From Pseudomonas anguilliseptica (GTDB taxonomy: Bacteria > Pseudomonadota > Gammaproteobacteria > Pseudomonadales > Pseudomonadaceae), in the NCBI RefSeq assembly GCF_021375795.1, contig NZ_JAEIOI010000005.1:62001-126000 (forward strand): a stretch of 64,000 bases of DNA, in the 5' to 3' direction. This document shows, one piece after another, positions 1 through 8,676 of this stretch. Both the position numbers and the translations under genes were made by a program. Each line of letters starts with the position of its first letter. The stretch's first letter is position 1. The notes beneath the pieces are model-generated. The model did not search any database and was not told the DNA's origin. It saw nothing but the letters and a program-made list of their open reading frames with translations.

Positions 1-589
1 GGTAGTCCAGCTTGATCAGCTTGCCCTGGTCGTTAGGGTCCGGGTAGGACTCCAGCAGTGGCACATCGACGATGCTGGACTTGAAGTTGTTCGCCACCAG
101 ACGGCCGACCTGACCGGACTTGAGTACGTTGCTGCGCAACTCCTCAATGCTTTCCGGGCTGCCATCGTAGGTTTGCGGAATCACCTCACCGCCGGCAAAG
201 CCTTCCTCGGTCACTTCGGTCCAGCGCACGCTCGGCGTCCACAGCGACTTCAGACCAGAACGGTCAACACCAGGAATATAGAAGGCCTCGTCGTTGATCT
301 GACGCAGGGTCTCCATGTATTCCTTGGTGAAGATGTCGCCATCTTTGGCTTCTACCGAAATACGTACCGTGTTGCCCAGGTTAGCCAGGTCATTGCGGTG
401 CTCCATCATGTTCTGAATGAACGGATGGCTCAGCGGAATCATTTTTTCGAAGCTGGTCGAAGGACGGATTTGCGTCGCTTGGTAGAACAGGAAAATGCTC
501 ACCAGCAAGCAGATCAGAATCACCGCAGGCCGGTTGTTGAAAATCAGGCGCTCAAGAAAGCTCGCCTTGTCCTGGTGATGGTTACTCAT
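1..589 (-). CDS. RND/MMPL-family membrane transporter, N-terminal part (cut by window edge)
   Basis: Reading leftward from an ATG at 589 gives an open frame of about 196 codons that runs off the window. Residues about 20-40 form one hydrophobic helix (RPAVILICLLVSIFLFYQ), followed by a soluble stretch with no further membrane segment. One TM helix and then a large periplasmic porter-like domain is how RND/MMPL exporters begin. The start lies 20 bp after the stop of the YCF48-like gene, so the two are probably co-transcribed. Clustering with a DUF1302 barrel and a DUF1329 periplasmic protein suggests it moves a hydrophobic molecule across the envelope; that is inference. The substrate is unknown and the C-terminal half is not visible. 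Confidence 0.75.
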   Translation of the reverse strand, partial: MSNHHQDKASFLERLIFNNRPAVILICLLVSIFLFYQATQIRPSTSFEKMIPLSHPFIQNMMEHRNDLANLGNTVRISVEAKDGDIFTKEYMETLRQINDEAFYIPGVDRSGLKSLWTPSVRWTEVTEEGFAGGEVIPQTYDGSPESIEELRSNVLKSGQVGRLVANNFKSSIVDVPLLESYPDPNDQGKLIKLDY

Positions 590-608
590 CAAACGCTACC
601 CCAGCTTA

Positions 609-1700
609 TTATTGTTGGCCAAGACTGGCATCAGTCGGCGCGGAAACATGTACGCCCCCCTGCCCGACGAGGATCAAACGGCCATTGTTATCCATGGCCA
701 CACCGGCCAAAGACAAACGATCCGGGCGATTCAGCACGCTGAAACTGCGCCCCTTATCGATGCTGCGCAGCACGCTGCCGCCATGGCCGACAATCACGAT
801 GCTGCCATCTTTGAAGACGCTGCCATTGGCCAGGCCGAACTCCAGTTCGCCCTTGTTCGCGGCCTTGAGCGAAATACGCTCCCAGGTGCTACCGAAGTCC
901 GCCGAGCGGAACAGGTGGCCACGCAAGCCATAGACCACCAGGGCACCTGGCTCACCGACACCCAACGCGCCGAACAGCGACCCCTCGTAAGGGCTTTCCA
1001 ACTGCTCCCAGGTTTGCCCCCAATCCGGCGAGCGGAACATCACACCCTGCTCACCGACGATGAACAGACCGGAATCCTTCACTTCAACAATGGCATTGAG
1101 GTGATAAGCGTCTTCGTTGTCCATACGATCGCTGACATCATCCCAGGTCGCGCCACCATCGGTGGTTGCCAGCAAGGCACCATAGGCCCCCACTGCAAAA
1201 CCGTTGTTGCGATCCTTGAACCAGACGTCCAGCAATGGCGCTTCACGCTCGAGATCTTCGAACTGTTTCACCCAGGTACTGCCGCCGTCACTGCTGGCGA
1301 GAATCTGGGCATCATGACCGACAGCCCAACCGTGGCTATCGTCGAGAAAGAAAACGGCAGTCAGCATCTGCTTGGATGGCACGCTGGCCTGACTCCAGCT
1401 GTCGCCATTGTCATCGGAGTACAGGATGTGACCACGATCGCCTACGGCAACCAGACGCTTGCCGACACTGACAACATCCAGCAGCAGGCTGTGTTGAGCT
1501 TTGGCTGAAGCGACGGACTGAACTTCGGTCTTGGCAGTTTCGGCTTGCACGTGCAAAGGCGCACTGGCGAGCATCAGCATGGACAGCACACTGCACAGCG
1601 AAAGCGCTTTAGTCAGTGGCGAGTGAACGCGGAACGCCGGTGTGCGGGACGACCCCACAACATGCCCGGCCTGGGTGCGCCGCATAATGGGCTCACTCAT
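609..1700 (-). CDS. YCF48-like (Asp-box/BNR repeat) beta-propeller protein, exported
   Basis: This 363-residue protein has at least six Asp-box repeats: YSDDNGDSW, SSDGGSTW, TTDGGATW, SPDWGQTW, SADFGSTW and SIDKGRSF. These are the signature of a YCF48/BNR-type propeller. A hydrophobic segment at about residues 31-53 ending in HVQA looks like an export signal after a long N-region; a start at Met6 would shorten it. The ATG is preceded by a purine-rich GGGGGAAGG Shine-Dalgarno. YCF48/HCF136 proteins act in photosystem II assembly in phototrophs; in heterotrophic proteobacteria the role is unknown. Here the gene sits between DUF1329 and an RND transporter, so a periplasmic adaptor or assembly role for the transporter is plausible. 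A strong hairpin separates it from DUF1329, so it may have its own promoter. Confidence 0.8.
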   Translation of the reverse strand: MSEPIMRRTQAGHVVGSSRTPAFRVHSPLTKALSLCSVLSMLMLASAPLHVQAETAKTEVQSVASAKAQHSLLLDVVSVGKRLVAVGDRGHILYSDDNGDSWSQASVPSKQMLTAVFFLDDSHGWAVGHDAQILASSDGGSTWVKQFEDLEREAPLLDVWFKDRNNGFAVGAYGALLATTDGGATWDDVSDRMDNEDAYHLNAIVEVKDSGLFIVGEQGVMFRSPDWGQTWEQLESPYEGSLFGALGVGEPGALVVYGLRGHLFRSADFGSTWERISLKAANKGELEFGLANGSVFKDGSIVIVGHGGSVLRSIDKGRSFSVLNRPDRLSLAGVAMDNNGRLILVGQGGVHVSAPTDASLGQQ

Positions 1701-1844
1701 ATACCTTCCCCCTTATTCTTATAGGTAGCACTACCCTTATAGCAGTCCACCTATCCTACTGAGCTTTCAAAAGGCCTGACAATCGGTGCGACGTTATGTT
1801 TTGTTAAACCAGACCGTCTACCCTGCCCTGTTTGACCCACAAAT

Positions 1845-1880
1845 AGCAAAAGGCCGCTACAACAGTAGCGGCCTTTTGCT
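1845..1880 (-). terminator. Strong hairpin terminator after the DUF1329 gene
   Basis: A perfect 16-bp stem (arms 1845-1860 and 1865-1880) with loop AACA contains AAAAGGCCGCTAC and its complement GTAGCGGCCTTTT. It lies 15 bp past the DUF1329 stop. The arms end in A and T runs, so it can terminate in either direction. It probably stops or attenuates DUF1302-DUF1329 transcription before the YCF48 gene. Confidence 0.8.
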
Positions 1881-1895
1881 CAACCTACACGCGAA

Positions 1896-3266
1896 TTAAC
1901 GTGTGCCGCGACGGCGCAGAGCAGCTGGCTTGAAGTAGCCATCGTCTGGAACCGGCTGGCTGAAGTCGATGGTACTCGGCTCTTCGTTGTCCAGGTTCTG
2001 TACGTGGTAACGACGGGCCTGCAGATCGTGGAAGGTATCCAGCGCAGACCAGGTGGTCGGCAGGTCGTAGTAGTTTTTCAGGTAGGCAATCGAAACGCGC
2101 CACAGCTCGCCACGACCGTCGTACTGATCAACCACTGCTGCTTGCCAGCTGTCCTCGTCGAGGAACAGGGTACGCTTGGAGTAGATGTGGCGAGCGCCGG
2201 ATTTCAGCGTGCCCTCAACGACCCACACGCGGTGCAGTTCGTTACGAGTCACAGCTGGGTTCAGGTGGCCCACTTGCAGCAGGTCCTTGTACTTGACGTC
2301 CGGGCTGGTGACTTTGTAGCTGTTGTAAGGAATGTAGATTTCCTTCTTGCCGATCAGCTTCCAGTCATAACGGTCTGGCGAACCGTTGATCATGTCAGTG
2401 TCGTCCGCAGTACGCAGGCCGTCAGCGGCAGCAATCGGGGTGTCATAAGCCAGGTTTGGCGCACGGCGCACACGGCGCTGACCGGCGTTGTAGCCCCAAG
2501 CCTGACGCGGCTCTTTCACCTGATCCAGAGTCTCGTGCACCAGTACAGCACCACCAGCCAGACGCGCTGGGCTCTTGGTGAAGGACAGGTAGTAGAACAT
2601 GATGTTGTTCAGGTCGGCTGCAGTCCCTTTCGGGTTGTAGAACTTGAACATGGCTTCCTGCTGCGAAGTCACCAGCGAGTAGCTGCCGTTACGCTGCACA
2701 GCCACTTCCGAAGCGCGACGCACGATGTAGGTACCGCGATAACGGGCGATGTGGTTCCACAGCGCTTCTACACCATTTTGCGGAATCGGGAACGGGATGC
2801 CGCCGTAGGCGTCAGCAAAACCGTTGCCGCCGTCCAGCAGCTTGGCCGTGGTGGCATTCTTGATGGTGTTGTCATACACCCATTGCGGCGCAGAACCGGA
2901 ACGACGGGTCTGATAGACCGGCATCTGGTAGCTGTTCGGGTAGGTGTTGAACATGGCGATCTGACCCGGGGTCAGGTTGGCCTTGTACTGATCCAGGTTG
3001 GCTTTGGTGATGGTGAACAGCGGCTTGTCATCAGCAAACGGATCAACGTGGTGCTGGCCTGGGGTGGTGTAACCCGCCGGAGCCTTGGTGATACCACCGG
3101 TCCACTCCGGGATGGTGCCTGCGGCATTACCAGCCTTCTCGGCACCGAACGGGGTGAGGCTTGCGCCCAACTTGGCTGCTTCTGCAGGCGAAACTGCAGC
3201 CAGCGCGCTGCCAGCGGACAGTGCCAGCGCAATGGCGGCACCAATCAGCGTGTGCTTTTTCAGCAT
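1896..3266 (-). CDS. DUF1329 family protein, exported
   Basis: The protein has 456 residues, the usual DUF1329 length. A clear Sec signal peptide (MLKKHTLIGAAIALALSAGSALA) is cut around residue 23. The mature N-terminus contains the family-typical LGASLTPFGAEKAGNAAG segment and an IPEWTGG motif. DUF1329 proteins are periplasmic or lipoprotein-like. I recall a LolA/LolB-like fold for the family, which would fit carriage of a hydrophobic ligand, but cannot verify that here. The gene follows the DUF1302 gene by 64 bp on the same strand, a pairing seen widely in Pseudomonas and in hydrocarbon or steroid degraders. No catalytic motif is visible. The family call is firm; the function is unknown. 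Confidence 0.88.
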   Translation of the reverse strand: MLKKHTLIGAAIALALSAGSALAAVSPAEAAKLGASLTPFGAEKAGNAAGTIPEWTGGITKAPAGYTTPGQHHVDPFADDKPLFTITKANLDQYKANLTPGQIAMFNTYPNSYQMPVYQTRRSGSAPQWVYDNTIKNATTAKLLDGGNGFADAYGGIPFPIPQNGVEALWNHIARYRGTYIVRRASEVAVQRNGSYSLVTSQQEAMFKFYNPKGTAADLNNIMFYYLSFTKSPARLAGGAVLVHETLDQVKEPRQAWGYNAGQRRVRRAPNLAYDTPIAAADGLRTADDTDMINGSPDRYDWKLIGKKEIYIPYNSYKVTSPDVKYKDLLQVGHLNPAVTRNELHRVWVVEGTLKSGARHIYSKRTLFLDEDSWQAAVVDQYDGRGELWRVSIAYLKNYYDLPTTWSALDTFHDLQARRYHVQNLDNEEPSTIDFSQPVPDDGYFKPAALRRRGTR

Positions 3267-3330
3267 CTTGATTCTCCGTGATAAGTCATCAACCGAGTGC
3301 CCGCAGGCACTCGATATTTTCTAGTTATGT

Positions 3331-5325
3331 TTAGAAGGAATACTTGACGTTCAAGCCGATATTGTCGCGGTCACGGCCCGAGTTGCTCTGACCTGCGCCC
3401 ATAAACTCGGTGTATTGAATTTCAGCTTCCAGGCTGTTCAGGTAGCTGGCGCGCAGACCTACAGTGTAAGCCTTGCGGTCTTCAATAAAGTTACCGGTTT
3501 GGTGCGAGTTACCCTGGAAGTCGTGCTTGAAGACAGTGAACGGCGACAGGTTTACGCCAGCGTATACGTCGTTCCAGGTGCCGGACAGTACCAAGGTGTA
3601 GCCATAAGAATCAGCAGAAGCACAGTCCTGCTTGGCCATAGCCGCGTCGGTGGAATACGACGTGTTGGCACGACCAGCAATACAACGCTCTCCATTGATG
3701 GAATCATATTTCAGACTATCGGCACGAAGATGCTCGGAGGCCAATTCCGCCACACCAAATAAAGAGTCAAAACTTAGAACATTACCAAAGTTATGGATTG
3801 CGCCAACAGAAAGATTAAAAGCCTCCAACCGGCGAGAGTTGCTAACTTTAGAATCACGATCTATTTGCTGACCCGCAATAATACCACTACCCTTATTACC
3901 ATTGAAATTGTTTGCCAGTGTACCACCTTGGAGGACGAAATCGCCAAGCAGGTCGTTAGTAGCAGAAATTCCAACAGGGAGATTCGGTCGATAAGCCATC
4001 TCACCAAATACAGAAGTTTCATTGAGAGTGGTATTAAAGCTCAAACCATACATACGGATATCTTCAGCATACTCGCGCTTAGCACGGGTAGACCCCAGCA
4101 TATCAACAGTAGCAATACCACCAGCAACACGCTGACACGCAACACTCAAACCGCCGCCACCACAGAGAGCCTGCACAGCACCCGAGGTTGTCAAACCGAC
4201 CAAATTCACACCGTTGTAGCCATTTAGATCCGCGTAAATAGTTGGCTCTTTGGCATGATAATTAACCAAATATGCACCAAACTCTGTCGAATTCAGCTCC
4301 TCAGCAATATACTTAAACGACAAACCATACTGCCCATCATTTTTTGCATTTAAATCTTTATCAATGTCAGCAACTTTCAAAATACTACCAAAGGAAGTAT
4401 TCACACCAGCCTGATAAACACCAGTACCTCTAACCTGCGCCAGAGCCGGACCACCGAAAGCACCATTAGCAATAGCGTTATAAGCGGTTATTGCACCAGA
4501 AAGAGCTGTGCCGTCAAAATTATTATATGCAAGATTTCCACCCTCACCAAACAAATCTGTTTCAGAGAAGAAAGTCCCAACCGGATCAATTGCCGACTCT
4601 TTCCAGTTGAACTGGTAGAAGGCATCCATGGAAATATTGTCAGTCAGTCCGACGCTAAAGCTCAGCGCCTCAACCGGAACCAGCACTTCTTTAACTTCTG
4701 CGCCCGGCAGACGGAACTTACCGGCATCTACCGGGTTAGTGGTGTTTACACCACCACGGTAGAACAGGCCTTCACCCCAGTTGAATACCTGCTTACCGAA
4801 GCGCACGCCAACCGGCATATTGGCGATATCCCAGTTGCCGTAAACATAGGCATCGAGGATTTCTGCGTTACGGCCTGCAGAGTGACGAGTGCCACGGGTA
4901 AAGCTGTCGTCTTTCGGCACGTTCTGGCTTGGTTGATAAGCCAGGCTGGTGTCGTAGTAGTCATTGCGCTTATCCATGATCTGGGTGTCATAGAAGGCAG
5001 TGCCACGCACAAAGGCGCCGTAGTTTTGGTAAGTGACTTCCAGATCGGAAGTCACCTTGAATACTTCAGAAACCAGGCCGGTACCGAAGTTACGGTTACC
5101 GTCGTTGGTGTTGATGTCGTTGTTGGTCTTGTCCTGACCCTGTACACGCCAGAGTTGGCCATAGGACACGGTGGTGTCGATGGAGCCGCTGATTTCATCG
5201 TCGGCAAAGCTGAATTCCACGGCTTGAGCGTGTGCCGCTACCAGCAGAGGAAGGAGGCCGACAAAAGCAAAACCTGCCTTGGCAGGTGCGAAACGCAATA
5301 CGGGCTTACGGGACTTAATTTCCAT
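3331..5325 (-). CDS. DUF1302 family protein, predicted outer-membrane beta-barrel
   Basis: The start is ATG at 5325 (MEIKSRKPV), preceded by GGAG, rather than an upstream in-frame codon; this gives 664 residues. A long signal peptide ends near AHAQA (about residue 35). The mature start (FADDEISGSIDTTVSYG) is typical of DUF1302, and the last residues end in an aromatic beta-strand (NIGLNVKYSF) as in outer-membrane barrels. Alternating strand-like segments fill the rest. It is probably the outer-membrane member of the DUF1302-DUF1329-YCF48-RND set. The middle third (about 3690-4620) is clearly AT-richer than both ends, suggesting recombination of a surface-exposed segment. Porin-like uptake of hydrophobic compounds is an inference. 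Confidence 0.85.
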   Translation of the reverse strand: MEIKSRKPVLRFAPAKAGFAFVGLLPLLVAAHAQAVEFSFADDEISGSIDTTVSYGQLWRVQGQDKTNNDINTNDGNRNFGTGLVSEVFKVTSDLEVTYQNYGAFVRGTAFYDTQIMDKRNDYYDTSLAYQPSQNVPKDDSFTRGTRHSAGRNAEILDAYVYGNWDIANMPVGVRFGKQVFNWGEGLFYRGGVNTTNPVDAGKFRLPGAEVKEVLVPVEALSFSVGLTDNISMDAFYQFNWKESAIDPVGTFFSETDLFGEGGNLAYNNFDGTALSGAITAYNAIANGAFGGPALAQVRGTGVYQAGVNTSFGSILKVADIDKDLNAKNDGQYGLSFKYIAEELNSTEFGAYLVNYHAKEPTIYADLNGYNGVNLVGLTTSGAVQALCGGGGLSVACQRVAGGIATVDMLGSTRAKREYAEDIRMYGLSFNTTLNETSVFGEMAYRPNLPVGISATNDLLGDFVLQGGTLANNFNGNKGSGIIAGQQIDRDSKVSNSRRLEAFNLSVGAIHNFGNVLSFDSLFGVAELASEHLRADSLKYDSINGERCIAGRANTSYSTDAAMAKQDCASADSYGYTLVLSGTWNDVYAGVNLSPFTVFKHDFQGNSHQTGNFIEDRKAYTVGLRASYLNSLEAEIQYTEFMGAGQSNSGRDRDNIGLNVKYSF

Positions 5326-5754
5326 CGAAACGTTACTCCGTGGACAGATCATCTTTTTTGTACCCCAACCACTGGGGCACGTTATGGCCGTACTGATGAC
5401 GGCCTTAAATGTTGATTGGAAGGCAATCCCCCAACGCGTTTACACGCACCTCACTGTTTGGCATACGCCATGACGAGGTCAAATCGGCTTAACACGTGCA
5501 ACCATAGTGCCAATTCAAACGAACGTATAAAAAATTCACCACCCACAGAAAGCCAACTATCCATCCACCTTGTGACTGATCATTCAGCAACCAGATAGCG
5601 GCATGCAGTGACGGATTTTTCCTTTTTTGTCCTACCATCTGGCGCGATCAGTCACTTTATCGCCGAACGCACGCGCAGATGCTTCAAACAAATTGGCCGA
5701 GGTCAAGCCAAGCAGCCCAATCAACATTGCGCAAACTTTACTTACACTTAATCA

Positions 5755-5798
5755 GGTAACACAAAAAGTGTTACCCGAATGACTCAGGTAACACTTTT
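5755..5798. repeat. Nested inverted repeats of GGTAACAC
   Basis: GGTAACAC (5755-5762), five A, then GTGTTACC (5768-5775) forms a perfect 8-bp stem. AAAAGTGTTACC (5764-5775) also pairs perfectly with GGTAACACTTTT (5787-5798), giving a 12-bp stem with an 11-nt loop. The central arm can pair with either side, so two mutually exclusive hairpins are possible. It could be a terminator-like switch, a regulator binding array or a small RNA end. It lies about 430 bp upstream of the DUF1302 start. Confidence 0.6.
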
Positions 5799-5922
5799 AC
5801 GAAAGAAAACAGCCGAATCAGCCGCCGGTAACCCTATGCCTTGCACATAGTTCGGCTGGATCGGCCTTTAGTGTTAGCAGTGTTGCTCATAAAACAATCA
5901 GAACACCTGCTAATACTGCAAA

Positions 5923-5943
5923 GTGGGTGAAGGGCTCACCCAC
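5923..5943 (-). terminator. Probable pepN terminator
   Basis: GTGGGTGA, loop AGGGC, TCACCCAC forms a perfect 8-bp stem 18 bp beyond the pepN stop. On the minus strand it is followed only by TTTGC, so the T tract is weak and termination may be partial. Confidence 0.45.
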
Positions 5944-5961
5944 ACTGTTACTGCACAGTTA

Positions 5962-8622
5962 TTAACCAACAAGGCTCTTGCTAACGACTTCATACACGTC
6001 GCTGGACAGCTCGCCCGAATCCAGAATGCGCTGCAACTCGGCCTTCATCTGTACCTGACGAGCACTGCCGTATTTGGCCCATCGAGTCAGCGGTGCCAGC
6101 AGGCGCGAAGCGATCTGCGGGTTGAGGACATTCAGGGTAATCACCTGATCCGCCAGGAAGCGGTAACCACTGCCATCGGCCTGATGGAAACCCAGCAGGT
6201 TCTGCCCGGCAAATGCACCGATCAACGCACGCACCTTGTTCGGGTTCTTCAAGGTAAAGGCCGGGTGCTGCATCAGTTGCTCAACACGCTGCAGCGCCCC
6301 CGGCAAGGCGCAGGCAGCCTGCACGCTGAACCACTGATCCATGACCAGTGCATTGTCCTTGAAGAACTCGGCAAAACTGACCAGCGCAGCTGATTTCTCG
6401 CTCTCGAATGGGGAATTGACCAGCACAGCCAGAGCGGCCAGACGCTCGGTCATATTGTCGGCGTTCTCGAACTGCTCCAGGCAAGACGCCAATACCTCGG
6501 CCTTGCCGCTGAGCATCAGGTAGGACAGCGCAATGTTCTGCAGGCTACGCCGGGCAAAGTGCTCGGCTTCTGCCACATAGGCGCTGGCACGGGACACCTC
6601 GCGGTTACGTTGATAACGCTGCCACAGCAAGTCGAACAGCGCCTCCGCCAGTTGCTTGCGAGCAAATTCGCGGGCGGCGTGGATGGCTTCGACATCGGCC
6701 ACAGCACTGATTTCTGTCAGGTAGGCCTCGCCGGGCAACGAGAGCATCTCGGCGACCATGGCCTGATCCAGCGAATCATCCGCCAGTAGGGTGCGACAGG
6801 CCTTAACCAGGCGCTGATCCATCACCAGCGTCTCACCACGTTGATGTTGGCCAATCAGCTCCTGCAGCACCTGCACCGACAATTGCTGCCCCGCTTCCCA
6901 GCGGTTAAAGCCATCACTGTCGTGCTGCATCAGGAACATCAGCTGATCACGGCTGTAGGGGAAGCTCAGCTTGATTGGTGCCGAGAAGCCCCGCAGCAAG
7001 GACGGCAGCGGCTTTTCCGCCAGATTGACGAAGGTGAAGGCCTGTTCGGCCTCCGTTACCTGGAGCACACGGGAAGTGCCCACTGCGGCGTCTTCACTGA
7101 CCAATTGCAGCGGCAGTTCACGCCCCTGAGCATCGAGCAAAGCCAGCTCGACCGGGATAACAAACGGCTGTTTATCAGCCTGCCCAGGTGTTGCCGGGCA
7201 GCTCTGGCGGAAGTGCAGGCGATAGCTGTTGGCCGCCGCGTCGTAGCTTTCACTGACCTCCAGGCGCGGTGTGCCGGCCTGGCTGTACCAACGCTTGAAC
7301 TGGGTCAGGTCGATGCCATTGGCCTCTTCCATCGCGCGGATAAAGTCATCACAGGTCACGGCCTGACCATCATGGCGCTCAAAGTACAGATCGCTACCTT
7401 TACGGAAGCCCTCGGCACCGACCAGGGTGCGAATCATGCGCACCACTTCCGAGCCTTTCTCGTACACCGTCAGTGTGTAGAAGTTGGAAATTTCCATAAA
7501 GGCATCCGGACGCACCGGATGGGCCATGGGGCCGGCATCTTCAGCGAACTGATGAGTGCGCAGGTAGGCCACGTCCTCAATGCGCTTGACCGTGCGCGAG
7601 TGCATATCGGCGCTGAACTCGGCATCGCGGAACACGGTGAAGCCTTCCTTGAGCGACAGCTGGAACCAGTCGCGACAGGTCACGCGGTTGCCCGACCAGT
7701 TGTGGAAGTACTCGTGGGCCACCACCGCCTCAACGCGCTGGTGCGCGGCGTCGGTAGCCGTCTCAGCCTTGGCCAGTACACAGCTGGAGTTGAAGATATT
7801 CAGGCCCTTGTTTTCCATGGCGCCCATGTTGAAGTCGTTGACCGCAACGATCATAAAGATGTCCAGGTCGTATTCACGGCCATAGACCTCTTCATCCCAC
7901 TTCATGGATTTCTTCAGGCTGTCCATGGCGTGCTGGCATTTGTCGATGTTTTCCGGCTCGACATAAATGCGCAGCCCCACCTCGCGCTGACTCATAGTGG
8001 TGAAGCTGTCTTCCACACACCAGAGATCACCGGCGACCAGTGCAAACAGGTAGGCCGGTTTCATAAACGGGTCTTCCCAGGTCGCCCAGTGACGCCCGCC
8101 CTCTTCATTGCCGCTGGCAATCGGGTTGCCGTTGGACAGTAGCACCGGGTAGTCATGCTGCGCCGCGCTCAGGGTGGTGGTGAACTTGCTCATCACGTCC
8201 GGGCGGTCGAGGTAATAGGTGATTTTGCGGAAGCCCTCGGCCTCGCACTGGGTGCAAAACATGCCGCTGGACTTGTACAGCCCTTCCAGCGCGGTGTTGC
8301 TTTCCGGGTGAATGCGCACGCTGCTGTCGATCACGAAACTGTTGCTGGTCGGTTGAAGGGTCAGGTGACTGTCACTCAGCTGGTAATCACCAGCACTCAG
8401 CTCGCGGTCATCCAGCGCCACACTGAGCAGTTCAAGCTGCTGGCCATCCAGCACCAGCGGTGGCAATCCAGCACCCGCCGCCGGGTTACGGCGCATCACC
8501 AGTTGTGCATGCACCAAAGTGTGGTCCTCGAACAACTCGAAGGTCAGGTGCGTTTCATCAATCAGATAATCCGGGGCCTGGTAGTCCTTGAGGTAGATCA
8601 TCTTCGGTTGTTCGGTGCGCAT
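5962..8622 (-). CDS. pepN: Aminopeptidase N (M1 zinc metallopeptidase)
   Basis: This 886-residue cytoplasmic exopeptidase removes N-terminal residues from peptides. All M1 hallmarks are present: the GAMEN substrate-anchor motif (about 267-271), HEYFH (H303, E304, H307 as zinc ligands and general base) and the third ligand E326 in KEGF. Length matches E. coli and Pseudomonas PepN (about 870-886). Translation could also begin at Met8 (MIYLKDY), which gives the more usual PepN N-terminus. The gene stands alone, with a hairpin at 5923-5943 after it and the DUF2797 gene upstream on the same strand. Confidence 0.97.
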   Translation of the reverse strand: MRTEQPKMIYLKDYQAPDYLIDETHLTFELFEDHTLVHAQLVMRRNPAAGAGLPPLVLDGQQLELLSVALDDRELSAGDYQLSDSHLTLQPTSNSFVIDSSVRIHPESNTALEGLYKSSGMFCTQCEAEGFRKITYYLDRPDVMSKFTTTLSAAQHDYPVLLSNGNPIASGNEEGGRHWATWEDPFMKPAYLFALVAGDLWCVEDSFTTMSQREVGLRIYVEPENIDKCQHAMDSLKKSMKWDEEVYGREYDLDIFMIVAVNDFNMGAMENKGLNIFNSSCVLAKAETATDAAHQRVEAVVAHEYFHNWSGNRVTCRDWFQLSLKEGFTVFRDAEFSADMHSRTVKRIEDVAYLRTHQFAEDAGPMAHPVRPDAFMEISNFYTLTVYEKGSEVVRMIRTLVGAEGFRKGSDLYFERHDGQAVTCDDFIRAMEEANGIDLTQFKRWYSQAGTPRLEVSESYDAAANSYRLHFRQSCPATPGQADKQPFVIPVELALLDAQGRELPLQLVSEDAAVGTSRVLQVTEAEQAFTFVNLAEKPLPSLLRGFSAPIKLSFPYSRDQLMFLMQHDSDGFNRWEAGQQLSVQVLQELIGQHQRGETLVMDQRLVKACRTLLADDSLDQAMVAEMLSLPGEAYLTEISAVADVEAIHAAREFARKQLAEALFDLLWQRYQRNREVSRASAYVAEAEHFARRSLQNIALSYLMLSGKAEVLASCLEQFENADNMTERLAALAVLVNSPFESEKSAALVSFAEFFKDNALVMDQWFSVQAACALPGALQRVEQLMQHPAFTLKNPNKVRALIGAFAGQNLLGFHQADGSGYRFLADQVITLNVLNPQIASRLLAPLTRWAKYGSARQVQMKAELQRILDSGELSSDVYEVVSKSLVG

Positions 8623-8676
8623 GGCTTGTGGCCCTTTGTCTGCGGCGCGCGGGCGCCGGGTTCGCGAATAAGTAAC

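Larger units (their letters stand above)
5326..5961. other. Intergenic region between the DUF1302 gene and pepN
   Basis: This gap has no open frame with coding character. It must hold the promoter of the leftward DUF1302 cluster and the end of pepN transcription. It is AT-richer than its flanks (5501-5640 especially). Visible structures are a nested GGTAACAC hairpin set at 5755-5798, a hairpin at 5923-5943 next to the pepN stop, and a weak CTATG/CATAG stem near 5833-5851. I see no convincing sigma-54 or sigma-70 promoter by eye. Confidence 0.6.
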
